In this document: piece by piece, positions 30,237 to 40,405 of the stretch
Numbering within the stretch: the stretch's first letter is position 1
Layout of the letters: the number at the start of each line of letters is the position of its first letter
Origin: Candidatus Defluviicoccus seviourii
Lineage (GTDB): Bacteria; Pseudomonadota; Alphaproteobacteria; Rhodospirillales; Defluviicoccaceae
Assembly (NCBI GenBank): GCA_900609035.2
Contig: UXAT02000003.1
Span: forward strand, 57,653-121,652
DNA length: 64,000 nucleotides
Direction of reading: 5' to 3'
Made by a program: the position numbers and the translations under genes
Notes under the pieces: generated by a model
What the model was told of the DNA's origin: nothing
What the model saw: only the letters and a program-made list of their open reading frames with translations
Database searches by the model: none

Positions 30237-30266
30237 TCCTAACAAGAGTGACAGCCGCGAGCCGTG

Positions 30267-30659
30267 ATGAAAAGCCTGACGACGCGCCAGGAACGCTTCT
30301 GCGAACGCTTTGTCGAGTTGGGCAACGCCTCGGCGGCGGCCAAGGCGGCTGGGTACCTGCCGGCTTCGGCGCGCAACACCGGTTATCGTTTGCTCCGTGA
30401 CCCGCGCATCGTCACCAGGATTGCGGCAATCCAGGAGCAGATGGCCGACCAGCACTGCCGGCAGGTCGATATCCTGCTTGGCAAGCTTGAGACCGTATTC
30501 CGGCGCGCGCTTGACGATCACCAATTTGCGGCAGCGGCGCGTGCCATCGAGCTGCAGGCGAAACTGGCCGGGCTGGGGGACCGACCGCAGGCGCGAACGA
30601 CGCCACGCCGCGATAAGGCAGCTTTTGATACGGCCGATGATTCCGGCAGCACCGGCTGA
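30267..30659 (+). CDS. orphan phage terminase small subunit-like DNA-binding protein
   Basis: 130 residues. The N-terminal half resembles the Terminase_2 helix-turn-helix: LTTRQERFCERFVELGNAS, then AAAKAAGYLPASARNTGYRL and LLRDPRI. The second half is helical with VDILLGKLETVFRRALDD, ending in a charged tail. In phages this protein recognises packaging sites. Here no large terminase, portal or capsid gene is nearby, and copA and DUF4167 flank it, so it is a domesticated or stranded gene, probably a DNA-binding protein. ATG 30267 is used; the GTG at 30264 is directly next to it. Confidence 0.75.
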   Translation: MKSLTTRQERFCERFVELGNASAAAKAAGYLPASARNTGYRLLRDPRIVTRIAAIQEQMADQHCRQVDILLGKLETVFRRALDDHQFAAAARAIELQAKLAGLGDRPQARTTPRRDKAAFDTADDSGSTG

Positions 30660-30701
30660 CGGCGTGTGCCGTCCTCTTGATGCGGCAGTGAGCGAACCAG
30701 A

Positions 30702-31094
30702 CTAGAACGGCAGTCGATCGGCACCGTTGCCGTTGCCGTTGCCGTTACTGCCGCCAGCAGCATCCTGCCCATTGACCTTCACCGGCTCGGCGTCGCCGGC
30801 AGGCTCGATCTCAAGAGGCGTGGCGCGGGCGTTCCGTTCGCTCTCACGCACGTCTTCGGCGCTCAAGAGCCTGAAGTAATGCTCCGCATGCTGATAAAAG
30901 CCTTCAGCAGCGATCGGGTCGCCGGCAGAAAGCGCGTCACGACCGAGGGCCAAATACTTGTCGAGCACCTGCTGAGCGGTGCCGCGTATCTTTCCCTCGG
31001 GGCCGTTGCTTTCAAACGACTGATTCCTGACAGGAATATGACGTTTACCGTTTCCCCGGTTGCGCGGCCGGCGCGGATTCGGATTGTGTTTCAT
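30702..31094 (-). CDS. DUF4167 domain protein
   Basis: 130 residues. The family block SFESNGPEGKIRGTAQQVL followed by DKYLALGRDALSAGD and FYQHAEHYFR is near residues 27-75. The N-terminus is basic and asparagine/arginine-rich (MKHNPNPRRPRNRG); the C-terminus has an NGNGNGNG tract coded by a 6-bp tandem repeat. DUF4167 is widespread in alphaproteobacteria, usually near prmC and prfA as here, and its role is unknown; an RNA-binding or ribosome-related role would fit the tail composition. Start is ATG 31094. Confidence 0.88.
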   Translation of the reverse strand: MKHNPNPRRPRNRGNGKRHIPVRNQSFESNGPEGKIRGTAQQVLDKYLALGRDALSAGDPIAAEGFYQHAEHYFRLLSAEDVRESERNARATPLEIEPAGDAEPVKVNGQDAAGGSNGNGNGNGADRLPF

Positions 31095-31237
31095 TTGCAA
31101 CAAGAGCACGTCCGTGGCTAGATCACGATGTGATACGAAAAACGAACCAGCGTGGAGTCAAATGCTTAGACAAGTCGGCAGGATGGAGAAGATTGACCTC
31201 TCAACGGGCATCTCGGTGCCCTCACTGCCACACGCGC

Positions 31238-32170
31238 CTAACTTATGGCGTCGTCGCCATAGTTGCGACAGTAGTCTGGACTCGCTTTCATTCCAAGCAC
31301 TTTTTTCTGCAGGCGCGTCAACGAAGCGCTGATGCACCGTGCCCGGCCGCCGAGATCGGTCTGCACGGTGATGGTGCCGAAGCCGTGCCCGCGGAGGAGT
31401 TCTGCGATAGGCTCGCCCTGGTCGTGGCCGCACTCGAGGTAGGCGCGGCCCGAGGGGGCGAGGATCCGCCGCAGGTCGGGAACAATCCTGCGGTAAGCGC
31501 TGAGGCCGTCATCGCCGCCCAGGAGCGCTGCTTGCGGTTCGAACAGGCGGATTTCCGGCGCCAGCTCTCGCCACTCGGCGGCGGCAACATAGGGTGGGTT
31601 GGCGACCACGATGTCAAACGGCCCCGCCAGTGCCGAAGCCCAATCGGAGGCGACGAAGTGCAAGCGGTTGGCCAAGCCCAGCGCCACCGCGTTCATCCGC
31701 GCCAGGTGGAGCGCTGCGGCGGAACGATCGACCGCTACCGCCGTGGCATTTGCAAGCTCACGCAACAGCGCCAGCACGAGGCAACCGCTGCCGGTGCCGA
31801 GGTCGACGACGCGCAAGGGCGCCGACCGGTCACTGACGTCGTCCAGAACCGCCTCGATCAGGGTCTCGCTATCGGGGCGGGGAATCAGTGCTGCCGGCGT
31901 GACACTCAGCGGCAGGCTCCAGAACTCCCGCCGGCCGGTGATGTAGGCAATCGGCTCGCGCCGCAGCCTGCGGTCGAGCAACGTCTCGATGCGCTGCCGG
32001 CCCGCGTCCTTCAATGCTCGTTCTGGATGACCGATCAGATCGCTGGCGCTCAGACCGAGCGCGTGGCCGACCAGCACGCGGGCATCGAGACCGGCGTCGG
32101 GGATGTCAGCGTCGCGCAAGCGGAGGCGTGCCGCCGCGAGCGCCTGGCCGATGGTGGCAGCCGCCCTCAT
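31238..32170 (-). CDS. prmC: release factor glutamine methyltransferase
   Basis: 310 residues. PrmC/HemK methylates the glutamine of the GGQ motif of release factors. An N-terminal helical domain (1 to about 85) is followed by a SAM-binding Rossmann domain with [15 protein letters not shown] near 118 and the NPPY motif near 190 that holds the target glutamine. It is coupled by a four-base ATGA overlap to prfA, which encodes its substrate. The last 25 residues after SASLTRLQ form an extra tail not seen in most relatives. Confidence 0.95.
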   Translation of the reverse strand: MRAAATIGQALAAARLRLRDADIPDAGLDARVLVGHALGLSASDLIGHPERALKDAGRQRIETLLDRRLRREPIAYITGRREFWSLPLSVTPAALIPRPDSETLIEAVLDDVSDRSAPLRVVDLGTGSGCLVLALLRELANATAVAVDRSAAALHLARMNAVALGLANRLHFVASDWASALAGPFDIVVANPPYVAAAEWRELAPEIRLFEPQAALLGGDDGLSAYRRIVPDLRRILAPSGRAYLECGHDQGEPIAELLRGHGFGTITVQTDLGGRARCISASLTRLQKKVLGMKASPDYCRNYGDDAIS

Positions 32171-33237
32171 TCGTGCTGCGCCAGCCGGCTCGCCTGGTCC
32201 GACGCGGTCAGTGCCTCGATCACTTCGTCAAGCTCACCGTCGAGCACGCGGTCGAGCTTGTGCAGAGTGAGGCCGACGCGGTGGTCGGTGATGCGGCCTT
32301 GCGGGAAGTTGTAGGTGCGGATGCGCTCGGAGCGGTCGCCGGAGCCGACCTGGCTCTTGCGCTGGGCGGCGCGGTCGGCCTCCTGGCGGCGGCGTTCGAG
32401 GTCGAACAGCCGTGCGCGCAGGATCTTCATCGCCTTTGCCTTGTTCTTGTGCTGCGATTTCTCGTCCTGCTGGGTGACGACGATGCCGGACGGCAGATGG
32501 GTGATGCGCACGGCGCTGTCGGTGGTGTTGACCGATTGGCCGCCGGGGCCGCTGGAGCGATAGACGTCGATGCGCAGGTCCCGCTCGTCGACCGCGATGT
32601 CGACCTCTTCCGCTTCCGGCAGCACCGCCACCGTGGCGGCCGACGTGTGGATCCGGCCGCTTGCCTCGGTCTCCGGCACCCGCTGCACCCGGTGCACGCC
32701 CGATTCGAACTTGAGCCGGGCATAGGCGCCGCGGCCGGTAATGGTGGCGATCGCTTCCTTGTAGCCGCCAATGCCGGTCTCGTTCAGGCTCATCAGCTCG
32801 AAGCCCCAGCCGTGCAGATCGGCATAGCGCTGGTACATGCGGAACAGGTCAGCCGCGAACAGGCAGGCTTCCTCGCCGCCGGTGCCGGCGCGGACTTCCA
32901 AGATGACGTTCTTCTCATCCGCCGCATCCTTCGGCAGCAACAGCACCTGCAGGCGCGCCTGGAGGTCGGGGATGCGCCCTCGGATCTCCGTCAGCTCCTC
33001 GCGGGCGAGCTGACGCATCTCGGGCTCACTGGTGTCGTCGGCCGAAAGTTGCTCGAGACCGGCCGCCTCCGCCTCGCAATGCTTCAGTTCCTCGATCGCA
33101 GCCACGATCGGTTCCAGGTCGGCATACTCCTTCGAGCAGCGGGCGAACTCCGCCGGCGACAGGGCCTCTGCGCCCGCCATCAGCGCACCCAGGGCGCGGT
33201 AGCGGTCGACGACCTGATCGAGCTTCAGTTCCAGCAC
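32167..33237 (-). CDS. prfA: peptide chain release factor 1
   Basis: 356 residues, standard length. It ends translation at UAA and UAG. The GGQ peptidyl-hydrolysis motif lies in [17 protein letters not shown] near residue 228; the stop-codon recognition domain is in the middle region ([17 protein letters not shown] near 110). The C-terminal region is basic. It follows hisS by 13 bases and overlaps prmC by four bases, forming a hisS-prfA-prmC run on the minus strand. Confidence 0.97.
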   Translation of the reverse strand: MLELKLDQVVDRYRALGALMAGAEALSPAEFARCSKEYADLEPIVAAIEELKHCEAEAAGLEQLSADDTSEPEMRQLAREELTEIRGRIPDLQARLQVLLLPKDAADEKNVILEVRAGTGGEEACLFAADLFRMYQRYADLHGWGFELMSLNETGIGGYKEAIATITGRGAYARLKFESGVHRVQRVPETEASGRIHTSAATVAVLPEAEEVDIAVDERDLRIDVYRSSGPGGQSVNTTDSAVRITHLPSGIVVTQQDEKSQHKNKAKAMKILRARLFDLERRRQEADRAAQRKSQVGSGDRSERIRTYNFPQGRITDHRVGLTLHKLDRVLDGELDEVIEALTASDQASRLAQHE

Positions 33238-33250
33238 CGGCGGCGTTCCT

Positions 33251-34495
33251 TCAGCTCGATTGACTCAGGCGGCCGGCAATCTCAGCCAGCGCAACGTCCT
33301 CCTGCGTGCCTGAGTCCATATCGCGGACCGTCGCGACCTGGCGCGCCAGCTCGTCGGAGCCGAGGATGACGGCGGCGCGGGCGTTGATCCGGTTCGCCCA
33401 CTTCATGCGTTTGCCCAAGCCGCCTGCGGCATTGAACTCGGCGATCAGACCCTCCTGGCGGAGTTCGCGCGCAAGCGCCAAGGCGGTACAGGCTTCCGCA
33501 GCACCCAGCGGCAGGACGGCAATCGGCCGCGGCGGTGGCGGGCAGCCTTCAGCCAGCATCATCAGGCGTTCGACCCCGGCTGCCCAGCCGATGCCGGGCG
33601 TCGGCGGTCCGCCCATCTGGCGCACCAGCTCATCATAGCGGCCGCCGGCGAGCACGGTGCCCTGGGCGCCCAGCGCGTCGCTGACGAACTCGAACGCCGT
33701 GTGGCAGTAGTAGTCGAGGCCGCGCACGAGCTGGCGGTTGACGCGGTAGCCGATGCCGAGCGCATCGAGGCCCGCCAGCGCCTCGGCAAAGAACGCCTGC
33801 GCGGGCGCGCTCAAGTGATCTTCGAGCGAGGGTGCTTCGGCGACCACCGCCCGGTCGCCCGCGTCCTTGGAGTCGAGGATGCGGAGCGGGTTCTGCTGCA
33901 GGCGCACGCGGCTGTCCTCGGACAACGACTCCGCGCGCGCGGACAAGTAGTCAACCAGAACGGTGCGGTACGCGCTCCGGCTCTCGGTATCACCCAGCGT
34001 GTTGATCTCGAGCGTGACGGTGTGCTTGAGGCCCAGGCGCGCAAGCACGTCGGCGGCGAGCGCGATCACCTCGACATCGGCGATCGGCGTGCCGGCGCCG
34101 AGGCACTCGACGCCGATCTGGTGAAACTGGCGCAAACGCCCCTTCTGCGGCCGCTCGTAGCGGAACATCGGCCCCCGGTAGAACACTTTCAAGGGCAGCT
34201 GCTGCGTCAGGTTGTTCGAGAGGAAGGCGCGGACGATCCCGGCGGTGTTCTCGGGCCTGAGCGTCAGGCTTTCGCCGCTGCGGTCCTGGAAGGTGTACAT
34301 CTCCTTGGTCACGATGTCCGACGTATCGCCCAGCGTCCGCGCGAACACGTGCGTGAACTCAAAAATGGGCGTCGCGATCTCGGCAAAGCCAGCGCGCACG
34401 GCTACGTCGTGCGCGCAATCCTCGACAAACCGCCGCTTGCGGCTGTCGTCGGACAAAAAGTCCTTGGTACCGCGGACTGGCCGCAGCGCCGTCAT
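33251..34495 (-). CDS. hisS: histidyl-tRNA synthetase
   Basis: 414 residues from ATG 34495. Class II synthetase motifs are [11 protein letters not shown] at the N-terminus, motif 2 in [20 protein letters not shown] near 110, the histidine motifs [15 protein letters not shown] near 260, and [17 protein letters not shown] near 280. A TTG at 34513 that overlaps the ispG stop by four bases is a possible alternative start, adding six residues. rodZ-ispG-hisS order is conserved in many proteobacteria. Confidence 0.96.
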   Translation of the reverse strand: MTALRPVRGTKDFLSDDSRKRRFVEDCAHDVAVRAGFAEIATPIFEFTHVFARTLGDTSDIVTKEMYTFQDRSGESLTLRPENTAGIVRAFLSNNLTQQLPLKVFYRGPMFRYERPQKGRLRQFHQIGVECLGAGTPIADVEVIALAADVLARLGLKHTVTLEINTLGDTESRSAYRTVLVDYLSARAESLSEDSRVRLQQNPLRILDSKDAGDRAVVAEAPSLEDHLSAPAQAFFAEALAGLDALGIGYRVNRQLVRGLDYYCHTAFEFVSDALGAQGTVLAGGRYDELVRQMGGPPTPGIGWAAGVERLMMLAEGCPPPPRPIAVLPLGAAEACTALALARELRQEGLIAEFNAAGGLGKRMKWANRINARAAVILGSDELARQVATVRDMDSGTQEDVALAEIAGRLSQSS

Positions 34496-34509
34496 GCCGG
34501 TGCTGGTGC

Positions 34510-35766
34510 TCAAGCGGCTGCGGTGTCCCGGGACGGCTCGGCTGCGGGCCGCGGCGGATAGTGGGTGCGCACGTAGTCCTCGACGAGGCGCTTGAATTCC
34601 TCGGCCAGGCCGGTGCCGCGCAAGGTGATCGTCTTTTCGCCGTCAATGAATACCGGTGCCGCCGGTTCTTCGCCGGTGCCGGGCAGGCTGATGCCGATGT
34701 TGGCATGCTTGCTCTCGCCGGGGCCATTGACGATGCAGCCCATCACGGCGACCGTCATTGCTTCGACGCCCTCATACTGGCGCGACCAGACCGGCATCTG
34801 CCGGCGGATATGGACCTGGATCTCCTCGGCCAGCCGCTGGAACACGGTCGAGGTCGTCCGCCCGCAGCCGGGACACGCGGTCACCAGCGGCACGAACGAG
34901 CGCAGGCCCATCGTCTGCAGGATCTGCTGGGCGACGATCACCTCTTCGGTCCGGTCGCCGTCCGGCGCCGGCGTCAGCGAGACGCGGATGGTATCGCCGA
35001 TGCCCTGCTGCAGGAGGATCGCCATTGCCGCCGTCGAGGCGACGATACCCTTCGAGCCCATGCCGGCCTCGGTCAGGCCGAGATGCAGCGCGTAGCTGCA
35101 ACGGCTGGCCAGATTGGCGTACACGGCGATGAGGCTCTGCACGTCGCTCACCTTGCACGACAAGATGATCTGATCTGCCGCCATGCCGAGTTCTTCAGCG
35201 CGCGCCGCACTCTGCAACGCGGACACGACGAGCGCTTCTTGCGTGACTTCCTGGGCCGACTTTGGCGTCGCCTGCAGCCGGTTCTCGTCCATCAGGCGAA
35301 CGGCCAGGTCCTGATCCAGGCTGCCCCAGTTGACGCCGATACGCACGGGGCGCTGATGCTTGAGCGCCACTTCGATCATGGTCGAGAACTGGCGGTCGCG
35401 TTTTTCGCGGAAGCCGACGTTGCCCGGATTGATGCGGTACTTGGCCAGCGCCTCGGCGCATGCCGGGTGTTGGCTCAGGAGTTTGTGGCCGATGTAGTGG
35501 AAATCGCCGACCAGCGGCACGTTGACGCCGCGGGCATCGAGGCGTTCGCGGATGAAGGGAACCGCCCGGGCTGCATCCTCGCGGTCGACGGTGATCCGCA
35601 CCAATTCGGAGCCGGCCGCCGCCAGGGCCTCGACCTGATCCGCCGTGCGCGCCACATCGGCGGTATCCGTGTTGGTCATCGACTGGACGACGATCGGTGC
35701 GGTGCCGCCGACGATGACATCGCCCACCTTCACTGGCAGGCTGGTCCGACGCGCTAACAATCCCAT
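34510..35766 (-). CDS. ispG: 4-hydroxy-3-methylbut-2-enyl-diphosphate synthase
   Basis: 418 residues; converts MEcPP to HMBPP in the non-mevalonate isoprenoid route using a [4Fe-4S] cluster. N-terminal [13 protein letters not shown] near 28 and [11 protein letters not shown] near 112 form the barrel; the cluster cysteines are in [10 protein letters not shown] near 295 and [12 protein letters not shown] near 342. Length fits the two-domain bacterial form. The gene sits between the rodZ-like gene (61 bases upstream) and hisS. Confidence 0.97.
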   Translation of the reverse strand: MGLLARRTSLPVKVGDVIVGGTAPIVVQSMTNTDTADVARTADQVEALAAAGSELVRITVDREDAARAVPFIRERLDARGVNVPLVGDFHYIGHKLLSQHPACAEALAKYRINPGNVGFREKRDRQFSTMIEVALKHQRPVRIGVNWGSLDQDLAVRLMDENRLQATPKSAQEVTQEALVVSALQSAARAEELGMAADQIILSCKVSDVQSLIAVYANLASRCSYALHLGLTEAGMGSKGIVASTAAMAILLQQGIGDTIRVSLTPAPDGDRTEEVIVAQQILQTMGLRSFVPLVTACPGCGRTTSTVFQRLAEEIQVHIRRQMPVWSRQYEGVEAMTVAVMGCIVNGPGESKHANIGISLPGTGEEPAAPVFIDGEKTITLRGTGLAEEFKRLVEDYVRTHYPPRPAAEPSRDTAAA

Positions 35767-35827
35767 CCGTTACCGTCCCTGGTTAAAGGCAGCGATGCGC
35801 CCGCGCCGTCCACGCGACTGCAGCCGC

Positions 35828-36910
35828 TCATCCCTCACGTTCTTGCGCCGGCTGGCCTTCCGGCAGCCTGGCCGGATCGAGGGCGATGTTGCGCACCACG
35901 GCGCCCGGCCGCCCGAGTGGCGGCAGCGTCTTGCCGTCCACCATGATATCAAGGCCGCCCGCATTGCCGGCCAGCAGTCTTAGTCCCGGCCGGTCGGCGA
36001 CCGGATAGGTGTCACCGGCGCGCAACAGGCGGGCGTAGACGAGCTTGCCCGAATCGGTGTCTTTGATCTCGATCCAGCAGTCAGTCCGCGCCTTCAAGAC
36101 GATCCGGGCGTTTTGGGCTGGATCGCCGGTGCCCAGCCGATCGGGCGCAAAGGCCCCGGCAGCCGCTTCGGTCGGCGCCCGCCGCGGGTCTGCCGCGGGC
36201 GCCGGCGCACTGGCGCCGGTCTGCGCCACCACCGTCGGCGACGGGCCATCGCCTGGTGCTGGTGCCGGCTGTGGCTGCGCTTCAACCGTCCCCTTAGTCG
36301 CTGGGCCAGCAGCCGCGCCCGCCGCCGGCAGCGGTTCTGCCTCACCCACGCCATTGTGGACGGCAGCAGGTGAGCCGTGCGGTTCCTTCCATAACGTTGC
36401 CGCGAAGCGTTCCGGAACGGGATGGACCTGGCTCGCCGTCTCGGTTCCGGATGAGGCGTAGAGGTACCAGCCGCCGTAGGCTACAAGCGCGATGAAGCCG
36501 CCGACCAACAGGACCGCTGCCTTCGGCATTTCGCCGTGTGCCGGCGGGAGGGGAAAGCTCAACTCGCGCGGCTGCTCGCTGCCGCCGTTCTCAGCCCGGA
36601 AGCGCTGGGCGACGCGGTCGCCATCGAAGCCGAGATGGGCGGCATAGGCGCGGACATAGCCGGCCGCATAGGACATTGCCGGCAGCGCGTCCAGCCGGCT
36701 GGTCTCGATCGCCTCGATGTGGCCCGGCCGCATGCACAACTCGCGCGCCACCGCCTGCACGGTTTTTCCGCGCCCTTCGCGGGCTTGGCGCAGCAGCGCA
36801 CCGACGGTACTGCGGCGCGGCGGAGGGGCGTCGGCGCCGGACCCGGATTGATTCGCGCCAGCGCTCTTGCATTCGTCGCTGGGTTCAAATTTCGCGTGGT
36901 CACGGGGCAT
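35828..36910 (-). CDS. RodZ-like cytoskeletal HTH membrane protein
   Basis: 360 residues. An N-terminal Xre-type helix-turn-helix (about 35-105, with VGALLRQAREGRGKTVQAVA) is followed by one membrane helix AAVLLVGGFIALVAYGGWYL (about 130-150), a long low-complexity proline/alanine linker, and a C-terminal beta domain (DUF4115) with DCWIEIKDTDSGKLVYARLL. This layout matches RodZ, which links MreB to the envelope and affects cell shape. Position directly before ispG-hisS supports it. Start at ATG 36910 is the most sensible; the frame stays open up to 37093. Confidence 0.83.
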   Translation of the reverse strand: MPRDHAKFEPSDECKSAGANQSGSGADAPPPRRSTVGALLRQAREGRGKTVQAVARELCMRPGHIEAIETSRLDALPAMSYAAGYVRAYAAHLGFDGDRVAQRFRAENGGSEQPRELSFPLPPAHGEMPKAAVLLVGGFIALVAYGGWYLYASSGTETASQVHPVPERFAATLWKEPHGSPAAVHNGVGEAEPLPAAGAAAGPATKGTVEAQPQPAPAPGDGPSPTVVAQTGASAPAPAADPRRAPTEAAAGAFAPDRLGTGDPAQNARIVLKARTDCWIEIKDTDSGKLVYARLLRAGDTYPVADRPGLRLLAGNAGGLDIMVDGKTLPPLGRPGAVVRNIALDPARLPEGQPAQEREG

Positions 36911-37043
36911 CGCCGGCCTGGCGTTTTGTTGCGGTCCGTTCACCGGGCGATCCCCTTCCGTCCGGACACAGAGCTGTCTGGGTCTACGCTTGTGCATTTT
37001 CGCCAAACTGCGCCGGATTGCAACACCCACAAGGGCTCGCTGT

Positions 37044-39317
37044 TCACGCGAGGGCGATGCCGTGATCATGGGCGAATGCGCGCAGGTCCGCACGGACGCT
37101 GGCCTGGCGCAAGGTGGTGAGGTGGGAGACGAAATCGGCCAGGACGGCCGTGTCGGCGCTGCGGATCATCGCCTTCACCGGCCCGACGCAGGGCGGCGCC
37201 ATCGACAACTGCCGCAAGCCGACTCCGATCAGCGCCATCGCGTCGAGCGGCCGGCCGGCCATTTCTCCGCACAGGCTCAATGGCACATTCCCCGCGCGGC
37301 AGCGCTCAGCCACCTGCCGCAACAGACTCAGGACCGCGGGCGAGAGGACGTCGTAACGCTCCGACATCCGGTGGCTCGCCCGGTCGCTCGCAAACAGGAA
37401 CTGCGCCAAGTCGTTGGTGCCGATGGAAAGGAAATCGACAACCTGCACCAGCTCATTGAGCTGAAAGAGAAGCGCCGGCACTTCGAGCATGGCCCCAGCA
37501 CGGACGCTCAACGGTGGCGGCTGGTCTATGCTCGTGTGCCGCTCCAGCTCCAGATCGAGAAGCCTGCGGGCAAAGCGGAACTCCTCGACCTCCGCGATCA
37601 TCGGGAACATCACGTGCAGATGCTCACCGGCCGCCGCTTGGATCAGCGCCCGCAACTGCTGGCGCAACACCGCCGGCCGGTCCCAGGAGACCCGGATCGC
37701 CCGCCAGCCCATGGCCGGGTTCTCCTCGTTGCCGTGCGGCCAGTAGGGGAGAATCTTGTCGCCGCCGACGTCCAAGGTGCGGAACACCACCGGTTTCGCT
37801 TTCGCAACGTCCAGGACGTGGCGGTAGAGCTGACGCTGGACCTCGACCGTCGGCAGCTGTTCGTAGACCATGAACGGGACCTCGGTCCGGTACAGGCCGA
37901 CGCCATCGACACCAGAGTCGCTGAGCGGCTGCAGGTCGACCGCAAGCCCCGCGTTGACATTGAGGCTGATGCGCACGCCGTCGCGGGTCGTCGCCTCCAG
38001 ATCGCGCAGTTGCGTGTACTCGGCCCGCCGGCGCGCCCGGTCGGCGCTGCTGCGCTCATAGATGCGCCGCAAAGCCGCGCTCGGCCGCAGCAGAACCTGC
38101 GCGTGATCGGCATCGACGATCACCGGATCGCCGCTTTCGATTCGCGCCATGACGTCTTCGATCTGGCCCACGACGGGGATGCCGAGGCTGCGGGCCACGA
38201 TCGCGACATGGGCGTTGGCCGAGCCTTCCTGCAGGACCAGGCCCTTGAGGCGGCTGCTGCTGTAATCCAGGAGCTGCGCCGGGCCGAGGCTGCGGGCGAC
38301 GACGACGAAATCGTGGTCCGGCGGCAGCCGCTGCGCGCGGTCTTCGGCGCCCACCAGATGCTGCAACAGGCGCTGGGCCAGGTCGTCGAGATCCTGAATC
38401 CGTTCGCGCAGATAGCTGTCGGAGACGCGGGCGATCTGGGCGTGGATCTCAGTGTTGACCTTCTGTACGGCCGCCTCGGCGGTGAGGCCCGTGTTGATCG
38501 CCTCGGCGATTCGGCGCAGCCAGCCGACGTCCTCGGCGATCATGCGGTACGCTTCGAGCACGTCCGCATGCTCGCTGCCGGCGAGACCGTTGGCCCGCAG
38601 CATGACATCCAGCTGGCCATGCATGTCGCTCACGGCCTTGCGCAGGCGTTCGTGCTCGACCGCCGTATCCTCGGCCACCAGACGCCGCACCACCTGATGG
38701 TGCTTGTGCAGGACGGCAACGCCGAGGCCGAAGCCGGGGCTGAGCCGCGCGCCCTCAAGCCGCATCGGCGGCACGGCGATGGCTTCGCTCGATGCCAGTT
38801 CCTCGGGCCCGACCAGGTTGCCGCTCGCGACCATCTCCGCCAGCACCATGGCGATGGTCTGCAGCGCCTCGATTTCCTCATCGCTATAGCGGCGCCGATC
38901 GATGCTCTGGATGGCCAGCACGCCGACCACCCGGCCACCGCGCAGGATCGGCACCCCCATCAGCGAATGGTAGATTTCCTCGCCGGTCTCGGGCCGGTAG
39001 ACGAAGCTCGGATGGCTCTGGGCGTCAGCAAGGGCGAGCGGCTTTGCCTTGGCGGCAATCTCGCCGATCAGGCCCTGGCCGATCGCAAGCCGCGTCCGGT
39101 GCACGGCGGTCTGCCGCAGCCCGTGGGTGGCGAACAGTTCAAGGACATCGCCGGCGCGGCGAACGTACAGGGAGCAGACCTGCGCCCCCATGTCGACGGC
39201 GATGACCTGGACGATTCGCTCCAGGCGTGCCTGGGTGTCGCCCTCGCCGGCCATGACGTCGCGGATCCGCGCCAGCAACTGGCGCAGCACGAGGACTGTC
39301 TGGCCAAACTGCATCAC
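37044..39317 (-). CDS. ptsP: phosphoenolpyruvate-protein phosphotransferase PtsP (EI-Ntr)
   Basis: 757 residues. A GAF domain (about 20-160) precedes enzyme I domains. The phosphorylatable histidine lies in SANAHVAIVARSLGIP near 370, and the PEP-binding barrel in the last third has GVGLYRTEVPFM, then FLSIGTNDLAQFLFASDR and LSLCGEMAGRPLDA. GAF plus EI is the nitrogen-PTS form, which feeds phosphate to NPr and EIIA-Ntr for regulation rather than sugar uptake. Four-base overlap with the preceding nitronate monooxygenase gene. The lysC-ptsP-prfA neighbourhood is typical of alphaproteobacteria. Confidence 0.95.
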   Translation of the reverse strand: MMQFGQTVLVLRQLLARIRDVMAGEGDTQARLERIVQVIAVDMGAQVCSLYVRRAGDVLELFATHGLRQTAVHRTRLAIGQGLIGEIAAKAKPLALADAQSHPSFVYRPETGEEIYHSLMGVPILRGGRVVGVLAIQSIDRRRYSDEEIEALQTIAMVLAEMVASGNLVGPEELASSEAIAVPPMRLEGARLSPGFGLGVAVLHKHHQVVRRLVAEDTAVEHERLRKAVSDMHGQLDVMLRANGLAGSEHADVLEAYRMIAEDVGWLRRIAEAINTGLTAEAAVQKVNTEIHAQIARVSDSYLRERIQDLDDLAQRLLQHLVGAEDRAQRLPPDHDFVVVARSLGPAQLLDYSSSRLKGLVLQEGSANAHVAIVARSLGIPVVGQIEDVMARIESGDPVIVDADHAQVLLRPSAALRRIYERSSADRARRRAEYTQLRDLEATTRDGVRISLNVNAGLAVDLQPLSDSGVDGVGLYRTEVPFMVYEQLPTVEVQRQLYRHVLDVAKAKPVVFRTLDVGGDKILPYWPHGNEENPAMGWRAIRVSWDRPAVLRQQLRALIQAAAGEHLHVMFPMIAEVEEFRFARRLLDLELERHTSIDQPPPLSVRAGAMLEVPALLFQLNELVQVVDFLSIGTNDLAQFLFASDRASHRMSERYDVLSPAVLSLLRQVAERCRAGNVPLSLCGEMAGRPLDAMALIGVGLRQLSMAPPCVGPVKAMIRSADTAVLADFVSHLTTLRQASVRADLRAFAHDHGIALA

Positions 39318-40405
39318 GGCGAAACGGGTCCGCTCGAATCGTGCTCGGCCAGAGCGTCAATGGCCTGTTCGACCAGCTCGTCGATGATCTCAGCCGTCGA
39401 CTGCTCCGCCGTGACCATGCCGACGCTCTGGCCGGCCATGACCGAGCCGGCCTCGACGTCGCCCTCGATCACCGCCCGCCTGAGCGCTCCGGCCCAGAAC
39501 AGTTCGATTTCGAGTTGCGCCTCCTGCTGCGTCAGCTCCTGCCTGCGGTAGCGGGCAGCGACATCGCGCTGCACCTCCATGAACTGCTGCGTGCCGGCGT
39601 TTGCCAGCGCACGGACAGGGATGACAGGCAGATCGGGATCGATCTGAGTGGAGACGACGGCATCGCGCGCGGTGGCACGGATGAAGGCTCGCTTGAAGCG
39701 CGGGTGCGCGATCGACTCGTGTGCGCAGACGAACCGTGTCCCCAGCTGACAGCCCGAGGCCCCCATCAACAGGTAGAGCGCCATCGCTTCGCCACGGCCG
39801 ATGCCGCCGGCGACAAAGACCGGCACCTCGCGCACCTGCGGCAGGATCTCCTGCGCCAGCACGCTGGTCGAAACGGGCCCGATGTGGCCACCGGCCTCGG
39901 CGCCCTCGATGATCAACGCATCGACGCCGTTGCGGACCAGCCGCTTGGCCAGCGTCGGCGTGGGGGCAAAACACAGCACCTTTGCGCCGCCCTCCCGCAC
40001 CGTTCGCAGCACCGGTGCCGACGGCAGACCGCCGGCAAAGACGATGTGCGAGACGCCCTGATCCAGGCAGAGCCGGGTCAACGCCTCCAGCTCCGGATGC
40101 ATCACGATCAGATTGACGCCGAACGGCTGGTCGGTCAAGGCGCGCACGCCCGCGATTTCTGCCGCCAGTTGGGCCGGCTGCAGCGAGCCGCACGCCAGCA
40201 CCCCGAAGCCGCCGGCGTTGGAGATCGCAGCCACCAGGTGCCGCTCGGACACCCACGACATGGCGCCGCCTAAGATGGCGTAGCGGGTGCCGAGCAGCGC
40301 CCGGCCGCGCTGCCACAGCGCATCGAGGCGCGCCCGCGCCGCTTCGCGCCGCTTCCCCTGCAGCACCCGCCCGGCGTTCGCGCTCTCAGGCGGCATCGAG
40401 TCCAT
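39314..40405 (-). CDS. nitronate monooxygenase family flavoprotein
   Basis: 363 residues, FMN-binding TIM barrel of the NMO/FabK-like family. AILGGAMSWVSERHLVAAIS near residue 43 is the FMN-binding start; GADALIIEGAEAGGHIGP-type segment (here GVDALIIEGAEAGGHIGP) near 160 and VFVAGGIGRGEA near 195 are family signatures. Members oxidise alkyl nitronates or act as 2-nitropropane dioxygenases; the true substrate is open. It is squeezed between lysC (20-base overlap) and ptsP (four-base overlap), so it is part of that transcript. Confidence 0.88.
   Translation of the reverse strand: MDSMPPESANAGRVLQGKRREAARARLDALWQRGRALLGTRYAILGGAMSWVSERHLVAAISNAGGFGVLACGSLQPAQLAAEIAGVRALTDQPFGVNLIVMHPELEALTRLCLDQGVSHIVFAGGLPSAPVLRTVREGGAKVLCFAPTPTLAKRLVRNGVDALIIEGAEAGGHIGPVSTSVLAQEILPQVREVPVFVAGGIGRGEAMALYLLMGASGCQLGTRFVCAHESIAHPRFKRAFIRATARDAVVSTQIDPDLPVIPVRALANAGTQQFMEVQRDVAARYRRQELTQQEAQLEIELFWAGALRRAVIEGDVEAGSVMAGQSVGMVTAEQSTAEIIDELVEQAIDALAEHDSSGPVSP

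Noticed and set aside
36867..39551. 894-codon plus-strand frame opposite ptsP
   Set aside because: Antisense shadow; its translation is histidine/arginine-rich and has no domain, while ptsP is certain.
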